A stretch of DNA of 6,121 nt from Chromatiales bacterium (GTDB taxonomy: Bacteria; Pseudomonadota; Gammaproteobacteria; CAMYNG01): the NCBI GenBank assembly GCA_027021685.1, contig JALUTW010000457.1:1-6121 (forward strand), in the 5' to 3' direction. Positions 1-5,751 of this stretch are shown here, piece after piece. Numbering within the stretch: position 1 is the stretch's first letter; each line of letters starts with the position of its first letter. The position numbers and the translations under genes were made by a program. The notes under the pieces were generated by a model. The model saw nothing but the letters and a program-made list of their open reading frames with translations. It searched no databases and was not told the DNA's origin.

Positions 1-25
1 CCCGCGGCGGGAACTCCGTGGATAC

Positions 26-34
26 TGCTACAAT
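26..34 (+). promoter_or_regulatory. Extended -10 promoter for the YdcH-family gene
   Basis: The sequence TGCTACAAT is an extended -10 element: TGn directly followed by TACAAT, five of six matches to the sigma-70 consensus. It stands out in otherwise very GC-rich DNA. No convincing -35 hexamer is seen 16-18 bases upstream (that stretch is GGC-rich), which fits extended -10 promoters that do not depend on a -35 box. Transcription would start near position 41 and leave a leader of about 60 bases before the ATG at 101. The upstream gene is outside the window, so co-transcription from further left cannot be excluded. Confidence 0.45.
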
Positions 35-100
35 TGCGGCCAAGTGTAACCCAGCCGCCGCCCGGGGCGGCCGCCGGCCCAGCGGACAACGACGCGGCAC

Positions 101-307
101 ATGATCGACGAGGAACAGGAGGCCATCCGCCGGCGCCTGCACGCGCTGCGCATGGAGCATCGCGACCTGGACGAGGTGATCAGCCGCCTGGCGGAAAGCC
201 CGCTGGTGGATCAGCTGCAGCTGCGGCGGCTGAAGAAAAAGAAGCTGGCGCTGAAGGACACCATCGCCCGCCTGGAGAGCCGGCTCATTCCGGACCTGGA
301 TGCCTGA
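101..307 (+). CDS. YdcH family (DUF465) small coiled-coil protein
   Basis: This 68-residue soluble protein matches the YdcH/DUF465 pattern: an N-terminal helix with EHRDLDEVI (about residues 20-28), a short linker, then a second helix with the signature LRRLKKKKLALKDTI (about 41-55). The two halves would form a helical hairpin or coiled coil. Length is typical for the family, which is common in proteobacteria and has no firmly established biochemical role. The ATG is chosen because MIDEEQEAIRRRL looks like a normal family start, although no strong Shine-Dalgarno lies before it. An extended -10 promoter is found about 67 bases upstream. The gene converges on the PilZ gene, with only 30 bases between the two stop codons. 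Family assignment is from recognised sequence pattern; function is unknown. Confidence 0.85.
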   Translation: MIDEEQEAIRRRLHALRMEHRDLDEVISRLAESPLVDQLQLRRLKKKKLALKDTIARLESRLIPDLDA

Positions 308-333
308 GAGCCGCCTGCTGTTCCCCGTCCCCC

Positions 334-372
334 GGATTCAGCGTGGAAACCTGCTGGCGTAACGCTGGATCC
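334..372. repeat. Hairpin at the YdcH/PilZ convergent junction
   Basis: Positions 334-344 (GGATTCAGCGT) pair with 362-372 (ACGCTGGATCC), giving 11 base pairs including one G-T wobble, around a 17-base loop. The structure covers the PilZ stop codon (340-338) and its last codons, and lies just beyond the stop of the forward gene. This is the right place for a bidirectional transcription end, but no T-run follows on either strand. It is therefore at best an RNA-stabilising or Rho-assisted end, and chance pairing is possible. Confidence 0.3.
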
Positions 373-760
373 ATTCCAGTGCCGCCTCCTGGGGACTGAG
401 TTCGCGCCCCTCCTCTTCCCGCACCCGCCGGCGGTACTGCTCGATGTGGCACAACTGCTCCACCATGCGCGCCCGGTAGCCCGCATCCTCCGTCTCGAAG
501 CCCACGCCCACCACCCAGCCGTCGCCTTCCGGCCGGCACCAGACCACCACCGCAGTGGCGGTGAAGGGCGGCCGCACCAGGTCGATGGTGATACGCACCC
601 GGCTGCCCGGGGTCAGCGGCCCGGCGGTGTGGAACGACAGCCCGCCCTCGCTCACGTCGCGCACGGCCCGGGCCGCCGGGGCCGGCGCGCCCGTTACCTG
701 GCATGCGATGGGCACCTCCACCGGGTGGCGGATCCAGCGGCGGGCATCCTCACCGGCCAC
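338..760 (-). CDS. PilZ domain protein (probable c-di-GMP receptor)
   Basis: This 140-residue cytoplasmic protein carries both halves of the PilZ cyclic-di-GMP binding signature. An RxxxR motif sits at residues 7-11 (RRWIR, beginning at R7), and D/NxSxxG at residues 35-40 (DVSEGG). Beta-strands typical of the PilZ barrel follow, including VVVWCRPEGDGWVVGVGF at about 72-89. The last 45 or so residues form a charged helical tail (VEQLCHIEQYRRRVREEEG region) that could contact a partner. With both motifs intact, ligand binding is expected; the output is unknown. The start is GTG at 760, preceded by GGAG with a 6-base spacer. The preceding gene ends at 764 in the same frame, so initiation is very likely coupled to its termination. 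The domain begins almost at residue 1, which supports this start. Confidence 0.88.
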   Translation of the reverse strand: MAGEDARRWIRHPVEVPIACQVTGAPAPAARAVRDVSEGGLSFHTAGPLTPGSRVRITIDLVRPPFTATAVVVWCRPEGDGWVVGVGFETEDAGYRARMVEQLCHIEQYRRRVREEEGRELSPQEAALEWIQRYASRFPR

Positions 761-763
761 GAT

Positions 764-1060
764 TCACTCCGCCTCGGGCTCCTTGAGCCAGCGCTCCAGC
801 ACGTCGATGAGCTTGCGCGCCTGGTCCCGGCTGGAGATGTTGAACTTGGACTTCTGGCGGTACTCGTTGTTGCGCTTCTGGTAGCGGCGGATGGAATACT
901 TGTCGGGCCCGTACTCCTGCTTCTGCCGGTTCCACTCGCGGTAGCGGAAGATGATGGTGGACCAGGCCCCCTTGCTCAGCACTTCCTTGTCCAGTTCCTG
1001 GACGAGTTCCACGCCGTCCTCGGTGTAACTGATGGTCAGTTCGTCGACATCGGATGCCAT
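764..1060 (-). CDS. Uncharacterised conserved-looking 98-residue protein upstream of PilZ
   Basis: This is a 98-residue soluble protein, rich in K, R, E, D, Q and aromatic residues, with no signal peptide or membrane segment. Recognisable stretches are KGAWSTIIFRYREWNRQKQ (about 30-48), YSIRRYQKRNNEYRQKSKF (about 55-73) and a C-terminal amphipathic helix SSRDQARKLIDVLERWL (76-92). The basic, aromatic middle would suit nucleic-acid or protein binding, but that is a guess. I have an impression of similar proteins beside PilZ genes but cannot name a family. ATG at 1060 is chosen because AAGAGGTA (1073-1066) is a good Shine-Dalgarno about 7 bases upstream; the open frame continues to 1231, but that extension is GC-biased junk crossing the divergent gene. 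The gene is first in a reverse unit with PilZ, three bases apart. Confidence 0.82.
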   Translation of the reverse strand: MASDVDELTISYTEDGVELVQELDKEVLSKGAWSTIIFRYREWNRQKQEYGPDKYSIRRYQKRNNEYRQKSKFNISSRDQARKLIDVLERWLKEPEAE

Positions 1061-1136
1061 TGTCTTACCTCTTGCTGGCCGCACTGCACTGTCACCGCGG
1101 CCGTGTCCGGCCATCGTGCCAGCCGCCGCGCGGGCG

Positions 1137-1142
1137 TAGAAT
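1137..1142 (+). promoter_or_regulatory. Possible -10 element for the membrane-protein gene
   Basis: TAGAAT matches the -10 consensus at five of six positions in the GC-rich 118-base divergent region 1061-1178. It would place a transcription start near 1149, about 30 bases before the TTG start at 1179. No convincing -35 box is found at the right distance, so activity is uncertain. The promoter for the divergent reverse unit must lie in the same region, but I see no clear match for it. Confidence 0.3.
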
Positions 1143-1166
1143 AACCCATTGGTAGCGCTCCCCGGC

Positions 1167-1173
1167 AAGGAGG
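1167..1173 (+). promoter_or_regulatory. Shine-Dalgarno site fixing a TTG start
   Basis: AAGGAGG is a near-perfect anti-16S match located 5 bases before the TTG at 1179. It lies inside the longer open frame that begins at TTG 1149, which has no comparable site. It therefore decides the start of the following membrane-protein gene. Confidence 0.75.
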
Positions 1174-1178
1174 CCCGC

Positions 1179-2189
1179 TTGACCCTAGCACAACCGCCCG
1201 CACCGCCGCTGCGACTGCCGTCGCGGCGCACGCTGTCCCTGGGCCTGCTGGCGGCGGCCGGCTTCTACATCGCCTTCGCCGCGTGGACGGGTGGCGAGAC
1301 CCTGCGCGCGGCCCTGGCCGCGGTCTCCTGGCACGGGCCGGCCGCCGTGGTGGGGGCCGCCTCGCTCAACTACCTGCTGCGCTTCCTGCGCTGGCAGCAC
1401 TACCTCCGCCTCTGGGGCCACCGGCTGCCGTGGCGGCTGCACCTGCTCTATTACCTGGCGGGGTTCGCGCTCACCACCACCCCGGGCAAGGCCGGCGAGA
1501 CGGTGCGCTCCCTCTATCTTCACCGGCACGGCGTGCGCTACAGCCAGTCCCTGGGCGCGTTCTTCGTCGAACGCCTGCTCGACGTGGTGGCGCTCCTGTT
1601 TCTCGCCTCCCTCGCGGCCGGCCGGGTGCCCGGCCTCGAGCTGGTGCCGGCGGCCGCGGCCGGCCTCCTGCTGGCGCTGCTGGTGTTCCTCGTCAGCGGC
1701 CGCGGGCTGGGTTGGCTGCAGCGGCGGCTGCGGCACGGCGGCCCCTCGCGCCTGCGCCACCTGGCCGCGGGCGCCGTGGCGACGCTGGAGAACGCCCACC
1801 GCCTCCTGCGGCCGCCCACCCTGGCGCTGGGCCTGGCCCTGGGCCTGGCGGCCTGGACCGCCCAGGGCCTGGCGTTTCTGTACCTGCTGCACCTGCTGGG
1901 GCTCGACCTGGACTGGTCCCGGGGGCTGGGCGGTTACGCCCTGGGGCTTTTGGGCGGCGCCGCCAGCCTCATTCCCGGCGGCATCGGTGCCACCGAGGCG
2001 GTGCTGTCGGTCCTGCTGCTGGGATTCGGCGCCGGCAAGGCGGTGGCCCTCACCGCCCCGCTGATCCTGCGCCTGGGCACCCTGTGGTACGCGGTGGCGC
2101 TGGGCTTCGTCGCCACTGCGGTGCTGGGCCTCACGGGCCGCGGCATCGCCCTGGACGGCGATCAGAACGATGCGGTGAGCCGCAGGTAG
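1179..2189 (+). CDS. YbhN/LPG-synthase-TM family membrane protein (flippase-like)
   Basis: This is a 336-residue integral inner-membrane protein with about eight hydrophobic helices, a length and layout typical of the UPF0104/YbhN family (LPG_synthase_TM, related to the flippase half of MprF and to HpnL). Family signatures are visible: TPGKAGETVR at 101-110, ERLLD at 131-135 and LIPGGIGATEA at about 264-274. Known relatives move or help transfer lipids across the membrane; the substrate here cannot be told. No soluble aminoacyl-transferase domain is present, so it is not a full MprF. No glycosyltransferase or hopanoid gene lies nearby in the window. The TTG start at 1179 is set by AAGGAGG at 1167-1173; the frame also opens at TTG 1149, giving ten extra unlikely residues. 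Its last codons overlap the end of the convergent barrel-peptidase gene by 28 bases. Confidence 0.87.
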   Translation: MTLAQPPAPPLRLPSRRTLSLGLLAAAGFYIAFAAWTGGETLRAALAAVSWHGPAAVVGAASLNYLLRFLRWQHYLRLWGHRLPWRLHLLYYLAGFALTTTPGKAGETVRSLYLHRHGVRYSQSLGAFFVERLLDVVALLFLASLAAGRVPGLELVPAAAAGLLLALLVFLVSGRGLGWLQRRLRHGGPSRLRHLAAGAVATLENAHRLLRPPTLALGLALGLAAWTAQGLAFLYLLHLLGLDLDWSRGLGGYALGLLGGAASLIPGGIGATEAVLSVLLLGFGAGKAVALTAPLILRLGTLWYAVALGFVATAVLGLTGRGIALDGDQNDAVSRR

Positions 2190-5005
2190 ACCTGGTCCTC
2201 GCCCCCGGGGTCGAGCCCGCGGGCGAAGCCGGCGGTCAGCCGCAGCGGCAGGTCGTAGAACAGCACGGTCTCGGCGCTGAGCTCCAGCCCGGCGCTGCGG
2301 AAATAATCCGGGGGCGAGTTCCCCAGCTCCCAGGCCGCTCCGGCCTCCAGGAACAGCGCCCCGTGCACCCGGTCCAGTCCCGCCGGCGGCGCCATGAAGC
2401 CCCGCTCCACCAGGGCCAGGGGAAAGCGGTACTCCAGCCCCGCCAGGGTCATGCGCCGGCCGGTGAGTCCCACGAGGCCCTGGGGATAGCCGCGCAGGGC
2501 GTAGGCGCGGCGGTTGAAGGGACTGCCCCCCGCCGGGCCGGCCAGCAGCGGCGGCTGAAAGTGGACGTCGCCCTGCCCGCCCAGCACGAAGCGCCGCGGG
2601 GCGTCGGTGCCCCATCCGCCGGTGAGCCGCGCGGCCAGCACGTGCCCGCGGCCCAGATGCACGAACTCGCGCCAGTCCAGGGTATAGACCCGGCCGCGGT
2701 AGAGGCTGTCACCCAGGGCATCGCTGTCTTCCGCCACCACCAGCACCTCCCGGCCGAGGCGGCTGATCCCGCGGGGAAAGCGGCGTGTGCCCGTGTACTC
2801 CACGGCCACCCCCGCCAGGGTGTCTTCCAGGCGGGCGCCGGAGAACGAGGACGAGGTGAAGGCGGTGCGGGTGACGTTGCGCACCACCCCCGCGTGCAGG
2901 ACCCAGCGGTCCTCCACCCGCAGCCACGGCCAGGCGGCGGCCAGCTCCAGCTCGTCGTCGAACACGCCGCCGGCGAGCCCCCCGTCCGCGCCGCGGACGA
3001 AACGCAGGCTGCGCCGGAAGCCGGCCTTGAGCAGCACCGGCAGGCGGTCATAGTAGTAGTCGATCCCGCCCACCAGCTCGCCCTGCTCCGCCTCCCAGGC
3101 CAGGTCCAGGGCGTAGACGTGGCGCGCCAGGGCATCGTAGCCGGAGGTCACGAACCCCGCCTCGGTGCGATCGCCGTCCACCACGAGGGTGGGAAACCAC
3201 CAGCGCGGCACCAGGCTGGACCAGGGCGCATAGTCGCGCGGCGGCCCGGCGGCCGCCGCCGGCGGCGCCGGGGCCGGCCGGCCGCTGGGCCCTGCCGGCA
3301 CCCGCACGGGCGTCCCGCCCGCCCGGGCCAGGGACAGGGCGTACACGTCGCGGCCACCGGGGTGGGCGCCGGCGTAGTAGAGCACGCCCTCCTCTTCGGC
3401 GAGCACCGGGTGGAAGGCGCCGCCCGCCACGTCGGTGAGGGTCTCCAGGCGGCCGCTGGCCAGATCCAGCCGGCGGATGTTGTAAACCCCGCCGTAGTCG
3501 GCGGTGAACAGCAGGGCCCGCCCCCCGTCGGCAAAGCGGGGATGGTTTTCGATGGCGGCATCGCGGGTCAGCGGCTGCCAGCCGCCGCGCACCAGGTCCC
3601 AGGCCTCCAGGTTCCAGCCGCCGCCCGGGCGCCACACCGCCACCGCCGCCAGGCGCCCGTCGGGCGAGACGTCCAGGTGGGAGAGCACGGTGCCGTCGTT
3701 CCCGGCCCACAGCACCCGCTCCCCGCTGCCGTCGGCCTCCAGCCGCACCAGGGCGCTCTGCCCGCGCTCCCGGCGCACGGCCAGGATCCCGCCGTCCGGC
3801 AGCCAGGCGGCGAAGGGATACCCCCCGCAACGGGTCAGCCGCCGCAGCCCCCCGGCCTGGAGCCGGTAGAGGTCATACCGCAGCCCGGCGTTGCGGCACA
3901 CCTCCGGCTGGACCACGAGCAGGCCGGGGCCGCCGCCGGCCACGCGCGCACCGGGCAGGACCCGGGCCAGGCGCTCGCGGCGGCCGCCGGGGTGCAGGCG
4001 CCACAGCACCGGCCAGTCGCGCCGGTCCCAGCCCACGTAGGCGACCCCGCCCCCCGGGACCGGCGCCAGGGGACCGGCATCGTAACCGTCGTGGGTCAGC
4101 CGGGTGCCGGCCCGCCCGCCCCGGGCCCGGACGGCCCGCAGCACCCCACCGTGGCGTGCCTCCAGCCACCGGCCGTACTCGGCCCAGAGCTGCGGCAGCT
4201 CGCGTCCCAGTACGCCGGCAGCGTTGCTGTTGATGCGGAAGGGGATCAGATTGTCGGAATAGTGCTCCACCAGGCGCCACAGCGCAGCCTGGCCGTAGCG
4301 CTCGGCGACGAACTGCATGAAGCCGACACCGTATAAATAGTGGGTGGTTCCGCCGGGCCAGGTGGCCAGGGGCTGGTTCACCTGGCGCAGCGGCTTGAGG
4401 CCGCCGGCCAGCTCCAGGCGCATGAGCATGTCGAAATAGCTGCTCTGGCCACGGCCGATCCCCCGGGCGGCGTCGGTCTCCGCCCAGGTGGCCAGGCCCT
4501 CGGTGATCCAGCGCGGCTGCAGGGCGTTGGGAAACAGCCACGGAAAACGTCCAAACACCCGGCGCAGCGCCGCCGGTGTACCGCGGGCCCGGTCCAGGTG
4601 CAGGACATGGAACACCTCGTGGGTGACCAGGAGTTCCAGCCAGCCCGCGTGGTCCTCCAGGCCGGCGATGTCGTCGGGGGGCGTGAGATAGAGGGTGAGG
4701 CGGTGGTCCGGAAAGACCTGCGCGAAGCCGTTGGCCTGGCGCACCTCGTCGGTGAGCACCATCTCCACCCGCCGCCGCGGCGCCCCGCCCAGGCGCGGGG
4801 CCAGGCGCGCGCGCGCCGCCTCCGCCAGGGCCAGGGCGCGGCGCGCGGCCGGCTCCAGGCCCTCGTGGTAATGAATGCGGAAGTGCTCGCTGTCGAGGGT
4901 GAACCAGTCGAGGCCGGAGTCGTGCGCCACGCCGGCATGCGCCGCGGCCGCCGCCATCCACAGAAACACCGGCGGCCACCACCGCCGCCATCGCCGGTAC
5001 GCCAT
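2162..5005 (-). CDS. Exported three-module protein: gluzincin peptidase, beta-propeller, Omp85-like outer-membrane barrel
   Basis: From the ATG at 5005 the product has 947 residues. Residues 1-24 form a signal peptide (RRWRRWW, hydrophobic core, AHA cut before G25). Residues about 30-290 are a peptidase-MA-like gluzincin domain: zinc motif HEVFH at 129-133 and a third-ligand candidate E169 in WITEGLATW, so it looks catalytically intact. Residues about 300-570 carry TolB/WD40-like propeller blades (LPDGG, SPDGRLAAVAVW, FADGGRALLF). A Pro/Ala linker at about 571-590 leads to a C-terminal beta-barrel (about 600-947) with Omp85-type features: RGY at 838-840, LEYRFPL at 857-863 and terminal VYLRLTASF ending in phenylalanine, the usual outer-membrane assembly signal. 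I infer a periplasmic metalloprotease and propeller anchored to its own barrel; substrate unknown. GTG at 5035 would add ten residues, but ATG has a GGAG 4 bases upstream and gives a proper signal peptide. Confidence 0.85.
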   Translation of the reverse strand: MAYRRWRRWWPPVFLWMAAAAAHAGVAHDSGLDWFTLDSEHFRIHYHEGLEPAARRALALAEAARARLAPRLGGAPRRRVEMVLTDEVRQANGFAQVFPDHRLTLYLTPPDDIAGLEDHAGWLELLVTHEVFHVLHLDRARGTPAALRRVFGRFPWLFPNALQPRWITEGLATWAETDAARGIGRGQSSYFDMLMRLELAGGLKPLRQVNQPLATWPGGTTHYLYGVGFMQFVAERYGQAALWRLVEHYSDNLIPFRINSNAAGVLGRELPQLWAEYGRWLEARHGGVLRAVRARGGRAGTRLTHDGYDAGPLAPVPGGGVAYVGWDRRDWPVLWRLHPGGRRERLARVLPGARVAGGGPGLLVVQPEVCRNAGLRYDLYRLQAGGLRRLTRCGGYPFAAWLPDGGILAVRRERGQSALVRLEADGSGERVLWAGNDGTVLSHLDVSPDGRLAAVAVWRPGGGWNLEAWDLVRGGWQPLTRDAAIENHPRFADGGRALLFTADYGGVYNIRRLDLASGRLETLTDVAGGAFHPVLAEEEGVLYYAGAHPGGRDVYALSLARAGGTPVRVPAGPSGRPAPAPPAAAAGPPRDYAPWSSLVPRWWFPTLVVDGDRTEAGFVTSGYDALARHVYALDLAWEAEQGELVGGIDYYYDRLPVLLKAGFRRSLRFVRGADGGLAGGVFDDELELAAAWPWLRVEDRWVLHAGVVRNVTRTAFTSSSFSGARLEDTLAGVAVEYTGTRRFPRGISRLGREVLVVAEDSDALGDSLYRGRVYTLDWREFVHLGRGHVLAARLTGGWGTDAPRRFVLGGQGDVHFQPPLLAGPAGGSPFNRRAYALRGYPQGLVGLTGRRMTLAGLEYRFPLALVERGFMAPPAGLDRVHGALFLEAGAAWELGNSPPDYFRSAGLELSAETVLFYDLPLRLTAGFARGLDPGGEDQVYLRLTASF

Positions 5006-5067
5006 CTGACTCCGTATCCGTGCTGCAACCGCCACACCCTACCACAGTGCATGGCGGGCGCCTGTGA

Positions 5068-5125
5068 CCAGAACCTATCTCAAAATTCCGCGCGCGGCCG
5101 TGGGGAATTTTGAGATGGGTCCTGG
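5068..5125. repeat. Long imperfect palindrome (REP/MITE-like or terminator hairpin)
   Basis: Positions 5068-5089 pair with 5104-5125: 22 positions with one G-T wobble and one A/C mismatch, of which the inner 13 (ATCTCAAAATTCC against GGAATTTTGAGAT) are perfect. The loop is 14 bases of GC-rich sequence. The AT-rich arms are unlike the surrounding DNA, which suggests a dispersed repeat or the paired ends of a collapsed mobile element. It sits 4 bases beyond the stop of the methyltransferase-like gene and upstream of the barrel-peptidase gene. It could therefore end or attenuate reverse-strand transcription, although no U-tract follows it. I cannot tell whether copies exist elsewhere in the genome. 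Confidence 0.7.
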
Positions 5126-5129
5126 AAAC

Positions 5130-5744
5130 TCAGCGGCGGACCAGAAGAAGCTCCTGCATGCCGTCGCGCAGCAGGACCGCGCGCTCGATGGCCAGGTCCG
5201 GCAACAGGCCGCGCAGCCGGTGCTGGTGGTAGACGCGGGCCGGCACGGGGTCGGGGCCGGCCCGCCGGCGCAGGCATCCCGGCGCCGGCAGGGCATAGGC
5301 GGCGGGCGGCCGCGACACCGGCGGTCCCGTGCTGACCAGGGCGTGGAGCACGCCATCGCGCGCCAGGCAGCGGGCCAGGACCGCGCCGGCGGCGGTGACC
5401 GCCGCCGGCGGCAGGTGGCTGAACAGCTCCCAGGCCAGGATCAGGTCGTACTCGCCGCGGCCCTCAAGAAGGTCTGCCACGGCCGCGGCCGGGTCGCCCG
5501 CTTCGTCCTGCTCCGCCGCCGCCACCGCCTCCGCCAGCTCCGCCAGGACATCGCGGAAACACAGCCGCAGCGGCCCCGTGGCCAGGGTGTCCAGCGTCGG
5601 CCCGGAGGCCGGCCCCAGGTCCAGCACCCGGCGGCGGCGGTCTTCCGGCCAGGCGTCCACGATGCCCGGCAGCAGGACGCTGTGCAGCACCGCCACGGTG
5701 GGCGCTGCGGGCGCCCGTGCCGGGCGCCGGCGTGCAAGGCCCAT
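5130..5744 (-). CDS. Class I SAM-dependent methyltransferase-like protein
   Basis: This 204-residue soluble protein shows a Rossmann-type methyltransferase layout. Motif I is VLDLGPASGPTLDTL at 40-54, a variant glycine loop. A motif-IV-like strand YDLILAWELFSHLPP is at 99-113, and GVLHALVST at 131-139 is followed by a C-terminal region ending in MQELLLVRR. The acidic residue after the second strand is not clear (D65 is a candidate), and the protein is short with a low-complexity basic N-terminus, so SAM binding is likely but activity and substrate are unknown. The ATG at 5744 is 7 bases after the bactofilin stop with no good Shine-Dalgarno, implying coupled translation. An all-GC hairpin (5710-5728) lies just inside the gene. 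GTG at codon 17 is a possible later start. The pairing with a bactofilin suggests an envelope-related role, by inference only. Confidence 0.75.
   Translation of the reverse strand: MGLARRRPARAPAAPTVAVLHSVLLPGIVDAWPEDRRRRVLDLGPASGPTLDTLATGPLRLCFRDVLAELAEAVAAAEQDEAGDPAAAVADLLEGRGEYDLILAWELFSHLPPAAVTAAGAVLARCLARDGVLHALVSTGPPVSRPPAAYALPAPGCLRRRAGPDPVPARVYHQHRLRGLLPDLAIERAVLLRDGMQELLLVRR
5710..5728. repeat. Perfect GC hairpin just inside the methyltransferase-like gene
   Basis: GGCGCCCG (5710-5717) and CGGGCGCC (5721-5728) form a perfect 8-bp all-GC stem with a 3-base loop. On the reverse transcript it lies about 17-35 bases after the ATG, where it could hinder independent ribosome entry and strengthen dependence on translation from the upstream bactofilin gene. 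Such a palindrome can also arise by chance in DNA this rich in G and C. Confidence 0.35.
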
Positions 5745-5751
5745 CGCCGGC

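Noticed and set aside
1111..1121. Sigma-54-like TGGCACG on the reverse strand upstream of the 98-residue gene
   Set aside because: The -24 half matches, but the required TTGC-type -12 element is absent; the following bases are ATGGCCGGA.
1149..1178. Earlier TTG start at 1149 for the membrane-protein gene
   Set aside because: It has no Shine-Dalgarno, and the added ten codons would contain the strong AAGGAGG site that clearly serves the TTG at 1179.
1061..1231. N-terminal extension of the 98-residue protein to 1231
   Set aside because: The extension crosses the divergent gene's start, has GC-biased composition, and is replaced by an ATG at 1060 with a well-placed AAGAGG.
1821..1856. Tandem-like CTGGGCCTGG repeats
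   Set aside because: They encode a plain Leu-Ala-Gly transmembrane helix (LALGLALGLAAW) and are explained by codon bias.
1185..2615. Long reverse open frame of 476 codons
   Set aside because: It is antisense to the flippase-like gene and out of frame with the barrel gene, with biased Arg/Gly/Gln/Ala composition and no recognisable motif.
1283..4336. Very long forward open frame of about 1000 codons
   Set aside because: It runs through the real membrane-protein gene in another frame and antisense to the peptidase-barrel gene. Its product is a low-complexity Pro/Gly/Ala/Arg/Gln mix with no domain, as expected for shadow frames in GC-rich DNA.
5006..5035. GTG start at 5035 for the peptidase-barrel gene
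   Set aside because: It lacks a good ribosome site and would push the signal peptide's basic region inward; ATG at 5005 gives a standard signal peptide and has GGAG upstream. It is not fully excluded.
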